Shown one piece after another: positions 8,686 to 17,022 of a DNA stretch of 64,000 bases. The stretch's first letter is position 1. Every line of letters begins with the position of its first letter. The stretch is from an uncultured Alphaproteobacteria bacterium (GTDB lineage Bacteria > Pseudomonadota > Alphaproteobacteria > Rhizobiales > Beijerinckiaceae): contig CALKHP010000030.1 in the NCBI GenBank assembly GCA_937988775.1, positions 124,001 through 188,000 on the forward strand, in the 5' to 3' direction. The notes under the pieces were generated by a model, which searched no databases, was not told where the DNA came from, and was given only the letters and a program-made list of their open reading frames with translations. The translations under genes and the position numbers were made by a program.

Positions 8686-8703
8686 CTTCCAGGATTCCAC
8701 GCC

Positions 8704-10221
8704 ATGAATGGTGACGGCTTTGCCGATCTGCTCAACGAAGCCGCGGCGCGCGACCCCGAGGGCATCTATGCGCGCTTCAACGGCGCGCCGCTGACCTTCT
8801 CGGAACTCGACCGGCGCGCCGCCGCTTTCTCCAGCGCGCTGGAGGAGATGGACATTGGCAAGGGCGCACGCGTTGCGGTGATGATGCGCAACAGCGTGGC
8901 GACGCTGGCGGTGATTTTCGGCCTGGCGCGCTCCGGCATCGCCTGGGTGCCGGTCAACGTGCAACAGCGCGGCGAGGGCCTGCGCTATCTGCTCGGCCAT
9001 GCACGCCCAAGCCTGATCGTCTTGGACGAGGATTTCGGCGGCGTCGTCGGCGATGCGTCGCCGGTGAGGACGCTCGCCCATGGGCCTGCCGGCGCGCTCG
9101 ACCGGGTGCTCGACAGTGGCGCCCGCCCCGCGAATTCGCCGACCATGCAGCCTGATGACGCCTTCGCCATCATGTACACCTCTGGCACCACCGGCCGCCC
9201 GAAGGGCGTGATCGTGTCGCATCGCATGCTGCGCCTGGCAGCGGATGGGGTCTGCCTGCTGACCGGCGCGCGCAAGGACGATGTCTTCTTCGTCTGGGAG
9301 CCGCTCTATCACATTGGCGGCGCTCAACTGCTGCCGCTGCCGATGCTGCGCGGCATCACGCTCGCCATGGTCGACCGCTTCAGCGCCAGCCTTTTCTGGC
9401 AGCAGGTCCGCGACGAGGGCGCCAGCCACATCCACTATCTCGGCGGCGTGCTGCAGATCCTGCTCAAGCAGCCGGAAGCCGCCGGCGACCGCGACCACAA
9501 GGTGCGTGTCGCATGGGGCGGCGGCTGCCCGGTGAATATCTGGCGCGCTTTCCAGGAGCGCTTCGGCGTGGACATTCGCGAATGCTACGGCATGACCGAA
9601 GCCTCCAGCATCACCACCTTCAACGACCGGGGCATCGTGGGATCGGTCGGGCGGCCGCTCCCGTGGTTCTCGGTCGATCTGCTCGATGCGGCCGGGCTGC
9701 CGGTCCGGCCGGGCGAACAGGGTGAGATCGTGGTGCGCACCAGCGAGCCCGGCGCGCTGTTTCCCGGCTATTTCGACAATCCGCTCGCAACCGCGCAAGC
9801 CTTGCGTGGCGGCGCGCTGCATACCGGGGATCTCGGCTCGCATGACGCCGAGGGCAACCTGACGTTCCATGGCCGCATGACCGACAGCGTGCGCTGCCGC
9901 GGCGAGAACGTTTCCGCCTGGGAGGTCGAGCATATCGCGGTGGAACACCCGGCCGTGGCGGATTGCGCGATGATCGGCGTCGCGGCCGAGATCGGCGAGC
10001 AGGACATCAAGCTTTTTCTGAAGGCGAAGCCTGGCCATACGATCGACCCTGCCGCGTTTTCCGCCTGGCTGGCTGCGCGCCTCGCACCCTACCAGAACCC
10101 GCGCTATCTCGCGGTGATCGATGATTTCGAACGGACAGCGAGCCAACGGATCATGAAACACACGCTTTCGACACGCCTCGATGACTGCTGGGACCGCAAC
10201 ACCATGGCCGATGCACGATGA
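8704..10221 (+). CDS. AMP-dependent acyl-CoA synthetase/ligase (CaiC-like)
   Basis: 505 aa, ANL superfamily. The ATP/AMP motif YTSGTTGRPKG lies at about 157-167, followed by ECYGMTEASSITTF, HTGDLGSHD, and GRMTDSVRCRGENVSAWEVE. A C-terminal segment (TASQRIMKHTL) contains the candidate adenylation Lys. The best resemblance is to crotonobetaine/carnitine-CoA ligases and related broad acyl-CoA ligases. It likely activates the imported compound or its oxidation product for the enoyl-CoA hydratase in the same operon. The 18-nt gap from the permease and 4-bp overlap with the next gene indicate co-translation. Confidence 0.87.
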   Translation: MNGDGFADLLNEAAARDPEGIYARFNGAPLTFSELDRRAAAFSSALEEMDIGKGARVAVMMRNSVATLAVIFGLARSGIAWVPVNVQQRGEGLRYLLGHARPSLIVLDEDFGGVVGDASPVRTLAHGPAGALDRVLDSGARPANSPTMQPDDAFAIMYTSGTTGRPKGVIVSHRMLRLAADGVCLLTGARKDDVFFVWEPLYHIGGAQLLPLPMLRGITLAMVDRFSASLFWQQVRDEGASHIHYLGGVLQILLKQPEAAGDRDHKVRVAWGGGCPVNIWRAFQERFGVDIRECYGMTEASSITTFNDRGIVGSVGRPLPWFSVDLLDAAGLPVRPGEQGEIVVRTSEPGALFPGYFDNPLATAQALRGGALHTGDLGSHDAEGNLTFHGRMTDSVRCRGENVSAWEVEHIAVEHPAVADCAMIGVAAEIGEQDIKLFLKAKPGHTIDPAAFSAWLAARLAPYQNPRYLAVIDDFERTASQRIMKHTLSTRLDDCWDRNTMADAR

Positions 10222-11297
10222 ACACGCATAGCGATATTCTGGTCTGCGGCACCGGCAGCTTCGCCGCACGCATCGTCTTCGATATCGCGGCCACCGCCGC
10301 CGCCCCCGTGCATGTCGTCATCGCCGGACGCAACCGGGAGCGCCTCGACTGGCTTGTTCTGGCCGCCAATGCGCGCGCCTCGATCTTCGCGACGCCGGCG
10401 CGCTTCTCCGGCGTCGCCACCGACCTCGCCTCCCCGGACGGCCCCGCCGCGCTGCTGGAGGCGACGCGGCCGGCGATCGTGGTCCAGGCCGCCTCGGCGC
10501 AGACCTCCTCGGTCATCGCAACGCAGGGCGATCGCTGGTCGGCGCTGGTCGCCAAGGGCGGCTTGAGCGCGACGGCGGTGTTCCAGACACGGATCACCAC
10601 CCGTGTCGCGCAGGCCATCGCCAGCGTCAGCCCCGCAACCGCGCTGGTCAATTGCTGCTTCCCCGATGTGGTGAACGGCCTGATCAAGGCGGGGGGCCAC
10701 GCGGTGCTGGCGGGGATGGGCAATGTCGCCATCCTGGCGCATGCCCTTGCCGGCAGCGAGCAGCCTCGCCCGCCCCTGAAAATCCTGGCGCATTACCAGA
10801 ATCTCGCCGCATGGCGGCAGCCGAAGCAGACCCGCACCGCGCCCCCGCCGCGCGTCTGGATCGATGGCCGCGAAATCGCCGATGTCTATGGCCGTTTCGC
10901 CGATGCGAAGCTGACGCCCGAGCCGGTGATCGACATTTCCGGCGCCAGCGGCGTGCCGCTCGTGCTGGCCTATGCGGCAAACACGGCCTGGCGCGGTCAC
11001 CTGCCCGGGCCGGATGGTTTGCCCGGCGGTTATCCGGTCCGGCTCGAGGATCGCGTGCTCAGCCTCGACCTGCCCGCCGGGCTGGAGCGGAGCGAGGCCA
11101 TCGCCTGGAACGATCGCTTCGAGGCGCGGAACGGCCTGACGGTGACGCCGGATGGCGAGATCCGCTACACGGGCCAGTTGCTTGAGGAGTTGCGCGCGCA
11201 ATCGCCTGAACTCGCCGCCGGCTTCCATATATCCGACCTCGAAACCGTGTTCGAGGCCATGCTCGCCTTGCGGGTGCGACTGCAAGGCACCAATTAG
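10218..11297 (+). CDS. Rossmann-fold NAD(P)-binding protein of unknown function
   Basis: 359 aa, not recognised beyond its fold. It starts ILVCGTGSFAARIVFDIA, an NAD(P)-binding beta-alpha-beta (GTGSFA), followed by VHVVIAGRNRERL with an Arg-rich end of strand two that would suit NADP(H). The layout recalls saccharopine-dehydrogenase-like reductases, but no catalytic signature is clear. Its ATG overlaps the CoA-ligase stop by 4 bp, so it is very probably part of the same pathway. It might be an oxidoreductase acting before or after CoA activation. Confidence 0.65.
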   Translation: MNTHSDILVCGTGSFAARIVFDIAATAAAPVHVVIAGRNRERLDWLVLAANARASIFATPARFSGVATDLASPDGPAALLEATRPAIVVQAASAQTSSVIATQGDRWSALVAKGGLSATAVFQTRITTRVAQAIASVSPATALVNCCFPDVVNGLIKAGGHAVLAGMGNVAILAHALAGSEQPRPPLKILAHYQNLAAWRQPKQTRTAPPPRVWIDGREIADVYGRFADAKLTPEPVIDISGASGVPLVLAYAANTAWRGHLPGPDGLPGGYPVRLEDRVLSLDLPAGLERSEAIAWNDRFEARNGLTVTPDGEIRYTGQLLEELRAQSPELAAGFHISDLETVFEAMLALRVRLQGTN

Positions 11298-11384
11298 AGC
11301 GAGGTCGCCTGCCAGAATGGTCTTCGGCCGGATCGACTTCGCTTCTTGCCAAGGCTTGATGTTCTGCCAGAGCAAATTATGGGT

Positions 11385-11415
11385 GGAGCAAGTTCGCAAC
11401 AGACGAACTTGCTCC
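11385..11415. repeat. Palindromic repeat E, copy 1 (12-bp stem, 7-nt loop)
   Basis: Perfect inverted repeat GGAGCAAGTTCG / CGAACTTGCTCC around CAACAGA, in the 134-nt gap before the next oxidoreductase and 16 nt before its GTG. A 31-nt copy with one terminal difference occurs 33 kb away at 44705-44735. The hairpin abuts the AGGAAAGG ribosome-binding site (11416-11423), so it could limit initiation or protect an mRNA end. Confidence 0.75.
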
Positions 11416-11431
11416 AGGAAAGGGCGAATCC

Positions 11432-12715
11432 GTGGTCGATGATGTCTATTGGTGGCAGGCTGCACCGCTGTCATCGCTTGCGCCGAAACCTGTCGACCCA
11501 ACCTGCGACGTTGCGATTATTGGCGCCGGCTATACCGGGCTATCCGCGGCGATTACCCTGGCGCGGGCCGGGCGCACGGTGCAGGTCTTCGACAGGCAGC
11601 GCCCCGGCGAGGGCGCCTCGACGCGCAACGGCGGCATCACCTCGGGCAACCTGCGCCCTGGCTATGCCGAGTTGGCACGGAAATTCGGCGCCCCTGCCGC
11701 CGATGCCATCCATGCGGAAAGCAAGCTTGCCCGCGAGGATCTCTACCGCTTCCTGGCCGACGAGAATATCGCGTGCGATTTCAAGATGGTCGGCCGCTTC
11801 AGCGGCGCCTTCGCGCCCGGCGATTACGACCGGCTGGCGCGCGAGGCCGACAGGCTGCGCAAGAGCCTCGGCATCGAAGCCTATGGCGTGCCGCGCGGCG
11901 AGCAGCGCGGCTATCTCGGCACCGACACCTATCATGGCGGCTCGGTGCGCATGGATATCGGCGGGCTGCATCCGGCCAAACTCCATGCCGGCATGCTGCG
12001 CGTGGCGCTGGAAGCCGGCGTCACCGTTCATGCCCTGACGGCAGTCGCCGCGATCGCGCGCAACGGCAACGGCTACACCATCAGCACCAGCCGCGGCGAC
12101 ACCGTGGCGCGTGACGTCATCACCGGAACCAACGGCTATACCGATCAAGCCGATCGCTGGCTGCGCCGCCGGCTGGTGCCTGTGCGCAGCCGTATCATCG
12201 CCACCGCGCCACTGCCGGCCGCCACGATGGACGAATTGATGCCACGGCGGATGATGTGCGGCGAGACGCGGCAGTTGCATTATTACTACCGGCCCTCGCC
12301 CGATGGCAGCCGCATCCTGTTCGGCGGGCGCGATGGCACCATCGCCGGCAACCCGACCTGGCCGACGGAAACGCTGCGGCGCGGGCTGGTCAGCATCTTC
12401 CCGTCGCTCGCAAGCACGGCGATTGCGCAGAGCTGGTTCGGCAACGTGGCGATGAATCTCGACATGATCCCACGGGTTTTCGCCCGCGACGGCCGCCATT
12501 ATGCCGCCGGCTATTGTGGCTCCGGCGTGGTCTGGGCGCGCTGGGCCGGCCAGAAGGCGGCGTTGCAGGTGCTTGGCGACGATGCCGGCCGCTCGGCCTT
12601 CGATTTCCGGCCGCCACGGGCCATCCCGTTCTTCGAGGGCAAGGCGTGGTTCATGCCCGGCGTCTTCGTGTGGATGCGGGCGCAGGACTGGCTTGCCACC
12701 CGCAGGCGCGGCTAA
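11432..12715 (+). CDS. FAD-dependent oxidoreductase, PuuB/DAO-like
   Basis: 427 aa. FAD-binding motif VAIIGAGYTGLSAAITLA (about 28-45) and the STRNGGITSGNLRPGY segment are typical of gamma-glutamylputrescine oxidase (PuuB) and related amine oxidases. The N-terminal YWWQAA resembles PuuB as well. It starts at GTG 11432 with AGGAAAGG upstream. It is the second amine/imino-acid oxidase of the locus and fits a pathway that deaminates an imported amine. It may be on the importer operon or have its own promoter, since the 134-nt gap carries a strong hairpin. The gap to the next gene (12716-12898) shows nothing recognisable. Confidence 0.82.
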   Translation: MVDDVYWWQAAPLSSLAPKPVDPTCDVAIIGAGYTGLSAAITLARAGRTVQVFDRQRPGEGASTRNGGITSGNLRPGYAELARKFGAPAADAIHAESKLAREDLYRFLADENIACDFKMVGRFSGAFAPGDYDRLAREADRLRKSLGIEAYGVPRGEQRGYLGTDTYHGGSVRMDIGGLHPAKLHAGMLRVALEAGVTVHALTAVAAIARNGNGYTISTSRGDTVARDVITGTNGYTDQADRWLRRRLVPVRSRIIATAPLPAATMDELMPRRMMCGETRQLHYYYRPSPDGSRILFGGRDGTIAGNPTWPTETLRRGLVSIFPSLASTAIAQSWFGNVAMNLDMIPRVFARDGRHYAAGYCGSGVVWARWAGQKAALQVLGDDAGRSAFDFRPPRAIPFFEGKAWFMPGVFVWMRAQDWLATRRRG

Positions 12716-12898
12716 CCCGGCCTCCCGCCTTCAAGACGTGCCATTAGCGGTGTCAGGCACGAAGCCTTGCGACTTCGGTGTTCACGCGCGCCCATTCCTC
12801 GCCCCATACCACCACCGCGTGGCAGGGAGAAACCTCGCGGCAGATACGCGGCGGCGCGGCGTCATCGGATCAGTTGAAAACCGCCTCTCCGATCCCGC

Positions 12899-13609
12899 TC
12901 ACGGCCTGCCGCCCAGGCCTTGCAGAGCGTCATTGAGCCAGGAACGATCGAGCCGCCCTTCCCGGATGGCAACCAGCATCTGTTCTTCCGCATGCAGCTT
13001 ATTGCTCGCGGCAGCGTAGACCTGCTCGAGCTTCGCATGAGCAACGCACACCAGGCCGTCTTCATCGCCAAGAATTAAATCGCCGGGTTCAACGGCCATC
13101 TCGTCGATGACGATCGCCCCGTTGATCTCGCCGGGGCCGTTCTTTGTCGGTCCACGATGCGTGACGCCCATGGCAAAGACCGGAAAATCCTGCGACGCGA
13201 TATATGCGGAATCCCGCACGGCGCCGAAAATGACGACGCCGGCAAACCCCTTCGCCCGCGCATAGCTGAGCATGATCTCACCCATTGTCGCAATCGTGCG
13301 GCCGCCACCGGCATCAACGACGAGAACATCGCCCGGCTGGCCGCGATCGAGCGCCGCGTGCACCAGGAGCGTATCGTCGAACGGGACCTTCACGGTCAGT
13401 GCGGGGCCGGCCAGACGGCCACTCCGGTGAAATGGGCGCAGGCGCGCCAGCCCCCTGACATCGGCCGGCAAACAATCACTCACGTTGGCGACAGGCAGTT
13501 CCCGGAACTTCTCGATAACCGAGGGTTCAATCGTGCGCTCGCGGCGGTGAATGGCCAGCGCAATCGGCTCGTCCTGTCGTGGGTTCAAGGGTTGATTTGC
13601 AGAGCCCAT
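12899..13609 (-). CDS. RraA-family protein (HMG/CHA aldolase-like)
   Basis: 236 aa from ATG 13609, which has GGAG upstream. A TTG at 13642 would add 11 residues and is less likely. RraA-fold hallmarks are GDVLVVDAGGG, VIFGAVRDSAY (the Arg-Asp pair that binds substrate and metal in 4-hydroxy-4-methyl-2-oxoglutarate aldolases), GPGEINGAIVI and GDLILGDEDGLVCV. It may be an aldolase or decarboxylase of an oxo-dicarboxylate. The length and catabolic operon argue against an RNase E inhibitor role. It is the last gene of the nine-gene leftward operon and gives a clue that the pathway ends in oxaloacetate or pyruvate-type products. Confidence 0.8.
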   Translation of the reverse strand: MGSANQPLNPRQDEPIALAIHRRERTIEPSVIEKFRELPVANVSDCLPADVRGLARLRPFHRSGRLAGPALTVKVPFDDTLLVHAALDRGQPGDVLVVDAGGGRTIATMGEIMLSYARAKGFAGVVIFGAVRDSAYIASQDFPVFAMGVTHRGPTKNGPGEINGAIVIDEMAVEPGDLILGDEDGLVCVAHAKLEQVYAAASNKLHAEEQMLVAIREGRLDRSWLNDALQGLGGRP

Positions 13610-13655
13610 GGTGCGTTCGCTCCAATCCCGTGATGTCTTCAAATGGTGTGCATTG

Positions 13656-14534
13656 CTACTTCGCTGTCCCCAGAATTCCCTGGGGCCTCACGAACAGGAA
13701 AATGAGCAGGACGGCGAGCGCCGCGCCGCTTTTGAAGCCTGAGCCAAACACGACAACGGCCCCCGCCTGGGTCACGCCAAGCGCGAGCCCGCCAAGAAAG
13801 GCGCCGAACGGCCGTCCGAACCCGCCAACGATCGCGGCGATAAAGCCAGCAATTGCAAACGGCAAACCGACATTGAACGCGGTGACTTGCGTGGGCGTGA
13901 CCAAAATGCCGGCGATCGCACCGAGAGCTGCACTGAGGGCGAACGCCATCATCAGCATCGTCGACACCCGAATGCCTTGCAGCGCAGCCGCCTCGCGATT
14001 GATGGCGCATGCCCGCATCGCCTTGCCGACCCGCGTATGGCCAAAAAAGGCCGCCAGACCAAATATGATCACCGCGGATGCGGCAGCGATCCAAATCAGC
14101 TGATAGCTGATCGCCACAGTCCCGATCCGCAGCGGAGGCAGGTCGGTGAACACCGGAAGCGTCTTCGGCTGGTCGCCGGCAATAAGCAGCGTCGCGCCTT
14201 CCAGGACGATCTGCACGGCGAGGGTGGCAAGGATCATCACGAAGGTGCTGGCATTGCGATCCCATAACGGCCGAACCACGATCCGCTCGATCACGATCGC
14301 GATCGCAACCACGCAGGCAACCGCGATCGCCCCTGACAGAAGCAGTGGCACGCCATGGTTCCACAGGAGAAGTTGCGTGATCATGCCCCCCAGCATGACA
14401 AACGCACCCTGAGCGAAGTTCACAATGCCGCTCGCGTTGTAGATGACGCAGTAACCGATCCCGATCAGACCGTAGATACAGCCCAACCCGAGGCCACTGA
14501 CCAGAACCTGAATGATGTAGGAAATCTCATTCAT
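13656..14534 (-). CDS. Branched-chain amino-acid-type ABC permease (LivH family)
   Basis: 292 aa, membrane protein with about eight hydrophobic helices. LivH signatures are GLGLGCIYGLIGIGYCVIYN at the N-terminus and RACAINREAAALQGI in the coupling loop. It overlaps livG by 8 bp. Together with the LivM-, LivG-, LivF- and LivK-like neighbours it forms a complete HAAT-type importer, whose substrate here is probably the compound processed by HyuAB rather than leucine. Confidence 0.9.
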   Translation of the reverse strand: MNEISYIIQVLVSGLGLGCIYGLIGIGYCVIYNASGIVNFAQGAFVMLGGMITQLLLWNHGVPLLLSGAIAVACVVAIAIVIERIVVRPLWDRNASTFVMILATLAVQIVLEGATLLIAGDQPKTLPVFTDLPPLRIGTVAISYQLIWIAAASAVIIFGLAAFFGHTRVGKAMRACAINREAAALQGIRVSTMLMMAFALSAALGAIAGILVTPTQVTAFNVGLPFAIAGFIAAIVGGFGRPFGAFLGGLALGVTQAGAVVVFGSGFKSGAALAVLLIFLFVRPQGILGTAK

Positions 14535-15339
14535 CGGCCACCACTTTCCTGTTGTCGCCAGTCACGCTCGAAATCCCCTCGACCCCGCCGAGATACGCCT
14601 CGATCACCGCTGGATTCGTGCGAATGTCTTCGGGAGCGCCTTCCGCAATCTTGCAACCGAAATCGAGTACGACAATCGCGTCGGCCGTGTTCATCACCAG
14701 GGTCATGTCATGCTCGATCAGCAGGACCGTGGTGCCGCGCTCGGAGATCCGGCGAATGACACTGGACAACTGCTGTGTTTCCTCGCGATTAAGCCCTGCG
14801 GCTGGCTCGTCGAGAAGCAAGAGCTTCGGCCTCGCCGCGAGCGCCCGCGCAATCTCCAACAGGCGCTGCTGGCCATACGGAAGCGTCGCCGCCGAAGCTT
14901 CCGCCACATCGGCAAGCCCCACGAATTCCAGGAGTTCGCGTGCGTTCGCTTCCACGGCGCGCTCTTCTTCCCTGGCCCATCGCGGCCTGAACAGAGCGGC
15001 CAGTACCCCGCCCCGCGTATGGAGATGGCAGCCAACCTTGACGTTCTCTTCCACCGATAGATTTTGAAAGAGCTGCACCAGTTGGAAAGTGCGAACCAGG
15101 CCCTGCGCCGCCACCTTTTCCGGGGCATGGCCGGTGATATTCTGCCCTGCGAACAATATCTGGCCGCTCGTAGGAGGAATGGTGCCGGATATCAGGTTGA
15201 AGAGCGTGGTTTTCCCGGCGCCGTTCGGGCCGATGACCGCGGTGACGCGGCCGGCAATCACCTCGAAGCTCACAGAATCCACCGCAACGAGGCCGCCAAA
15301 GCGTTTGCAGAGGCTATTGACCAGCAGGAGGCCCGTCAT
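14527..15339 (-). CDS. ABC transporter ATP-binding protein (LivG family)
   Basis: 270 aa. Walker A GPNGAGKTT, LivG-specific LVRTFQLVQLFQNLSVEEN, signature region LPYGQQRLLEIARALA and Walker B LLLLDEPAAGLN are in the expected order. The C-terminal IAEGAPEDIRTNPAVIEAYLG motif is typical of LivG. The 4-bp overlap with livM and 8-bp overlap with livH fit a coupled importer operon. Confidence 0.92.
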   Translation of the reverse strand: MTGLLLVNSLCKRFGGLVAVDSVSFEVIAGRVTAVIGPNGAGKTTLFNLISGTIPPTSGQILFAGQNITGHAPEKVAAQGLVRTFQLVQLFQNLSVEENVKVGCHLHTRGGVLAALFRPRWAREEERAVEANARELLEFVGLADVAEASAATLPYGQQRLLEIARALAARPKLLLLDEPAAGLNREETQQLSSVIRRISERGTTVLLIEHDMTLVMNTADAIVVLDFGCKIAEGAPEDIRTNPAVIEAYLGGVEGISSVTGDNRKVVADE

Positions 15340-16295
15340 CCGCGCGCCCTTCCGCTCCAGAGATCGGAAAGCGACGCGAGACCGCGCGGCGCATAAATCA
15401 AAAGCAGGATCAGCACCGCGCCGTAGGCCATGTCCTGGTAGTCCCTGAAAGAGCGAAACGTTTCCGGAAGAAGAATGATGATAATGGCGCCGACAAGCGG
15501 CCCCGCGATCGTGCCGATGCCGCCGACATACAGCATCGTGAAGGCGAGATTGACCATGTGCAGCCCGTACACTTCCGGGCTCACGAACCCGACCACGTGG
15601 ACGAAGAGCGAGCCGGCCAATCCTGCATAGGCGGCCGCGATCAGAAACGCCAAGAGCTTGTAACGGGCAACGTCGATGCCCAATGCGCGCGCCGCGTCTT
15701 CGCTTCCGGCAACCGCCGTCATCGCCCGCCCGAGGCGAGAATGGCGGATAAGTGCCGCCGCGCCGACGCCGAGACCCGCGACCAGAGCCAGAAAGGCGAG
15801 GTTGCCGCGATCCGACGTAATTTCATAGCCGAAGACCCCGAGCGGCGGGATGCCTGAAATCCCCATATAGCCCTGGGTGACCGACTGCCACTGCACGGCC
15901 ACCTCGTAGGCTATCAGGCCGATGGCAAGGGTCGCCATTGCAAGATAATGCCCTTTGAGGCGCAGCGCCGGATAGCCGACCACAAGCGCCACCACCAGCG
16001 TGGCGGCGATACCGCATGCGAGCGCGGGCGCAACGCCCCAGCCATAGGTCGTGGTGAGGACCGCGGACATGTAACCACTGATCGCGGCAAACGCATTCTG
16101 CCCGAAGGAAACCTGACCGGTATAGCCCATGAAGAGATTCAGCCCCGTCACGAACAGCGCATATATCAAGCCGAATGAGACGACCGAAACCAGGTAACCA
16201 CCACCGATAAACGTGTAGAGCACAATCGCGACGCCAATCACGCCCGGCAACCACGCGAGAAGGCGCCGCCGAGAGCCTGATTGCTGAGCCGTCAT
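15336..16295 (-). CDS. Branched-chain amino-acid-type ABC permease (LivM family)
   Basis: 319 aa from ATG 16295. The frame is open to 16349, but that longer start would overlap livF by 50 nt, while ATG 16295 leaves a 4-nt gap. Eight to ten hydrophobic segments are seen. The motifs GYTGQVSFGQNAFAAISGY and SRLGRAMTAVAGSEDAARAL are LivM hallmarks. It pairs with the LivH-like permease to form the membrane channel. Confidence 0.9.
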   Translation of the reverse strand: MTAQQSGSRRRLLAWLPGVIGVAIVLYTFIGGGYLVSVVSFGLIYALFVTGLNLFMGYTGQVSFGQNAFAAISGYMSAVLTTTYGWGVAPALACGIAATLVVALVVGYPALRLKGHYLAMATLAIGLIAYEVAVQWQSVTQGYMGISGIPPLGVFGYEITSDRGNLAFLALVAGLGVGAAALIRHSRLGRAMTAVAGSEDAARALGIDVARYKLLAFLIAAAYAGLAGSLFVHVVGFVSPEVYGLHMVNLAFTMLYVGGIGTIAGPLVGAIIIILLPETFRSFRDYQDMAYGAVLILLLIYAPRGLASLSDLWSGRARG

Positions 16296-16299
16296 GGCT

Positions 16300-17010
16300 T
16301 TAAGTTGCAAAATAGTAGCGTGCAATCTCATCGTACGATTGAACCTCACGAGGGTTGATCTCAGCTACAATTTTTCCAAGCGACAGAAGATACGCACGGT
16401 TTGCAAGTCTGAGTGCAAGTGGCGCCTTCTGCTCAACCAGAATAACGGACAGGCCCTGCCTGTTGAGCTCTCCCAACGTCTCGAGAATCTCCGCCGTGAC
16501 GCGAGGGGCGAGGCCGAGCGAAGGTTCATCAAGAAGAAGGATGCGCGGATTCGCCATCAACGCGCGCCCGACGGCCAGCATCTGCTGCTCGCCGCCGGAC
16601 ATGGAGCCGGCCGTCTGCGAAAGCCGCTCCCGCAGCCTGGGAAACAGTGCGAGCACACGCGCCAGGCGGCTCTCGAACTCGGCCGTGTGCCTTCCGACGA
16701 GATACGCACCCAGTTCGAGATTCTCCGCGACACTCATCGGGCCGAAGATGCCGCGCCCCTCCGGCACGAGAATGACGCCGCGGGACGCCAGGGCGGCCGG
16801 GTCGCGACGAGGCAAGGCCTCGTCGTGGAAGTGTACTGCGCCGCGGTTGGGGACGAGCCCCATGATCGCGCGCATCAACGTGGACTTCCCGGCGCCGTTC
16901 GGCCCCAGGACGGCGACAAACTCGCCGTCCTCGACGCGGATATCCGTCGGCTTCAGGGCCTCAACATGCCCGTAGCAAGCGCTGAGGGCAACTGTCGCGA
17001 GAAGAGCCAT
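16300..17010 (-). CDS. ABC transporter ATP-binding protein (LivF family)
   Basis: 236 aa. Walker A GPNGAGKST, LivF-specific VILVPEGRGIFGPMSVAEN, signature SGGEQQMLAVGRAL and Walker B ILLLDEPSLGLAP are all present. It lies 12 nt downstream of the binding-protein gene and is the second ATPase of the importer. Confidence 0.92.
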   Translation of the reverse strand: MALLATVALSACYGHVEALKPTDIRVEDGEFVAVLGPNGAGKSTLMRAIMGLVPNRGAVHFHDEALPRRDPAALASRGVILVPEGRGIFGPMSVAENLELGAYLVGRHTAEFESRLARVLALFPRLRERLSQTAGSMSGGEQQMLAVGRALMANPRILLLDEPSLGLAPRVTAEILETLGELNRQGLSVILVEQKAPLALRLANRAYLLSLGKIVAEINPREVQSYDEIARYYFAT

Positions 17011-17022
17011 GGCGGTTCCTGC

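Noticed and set aside
8104..10269. 721-aa frame on the minus strand across the permease and CoA-ligase genes
   Set aside because: High-GC shadow frame, rich in Arg/His/Asp with no domain; the plus-strand genes show full family motifs.
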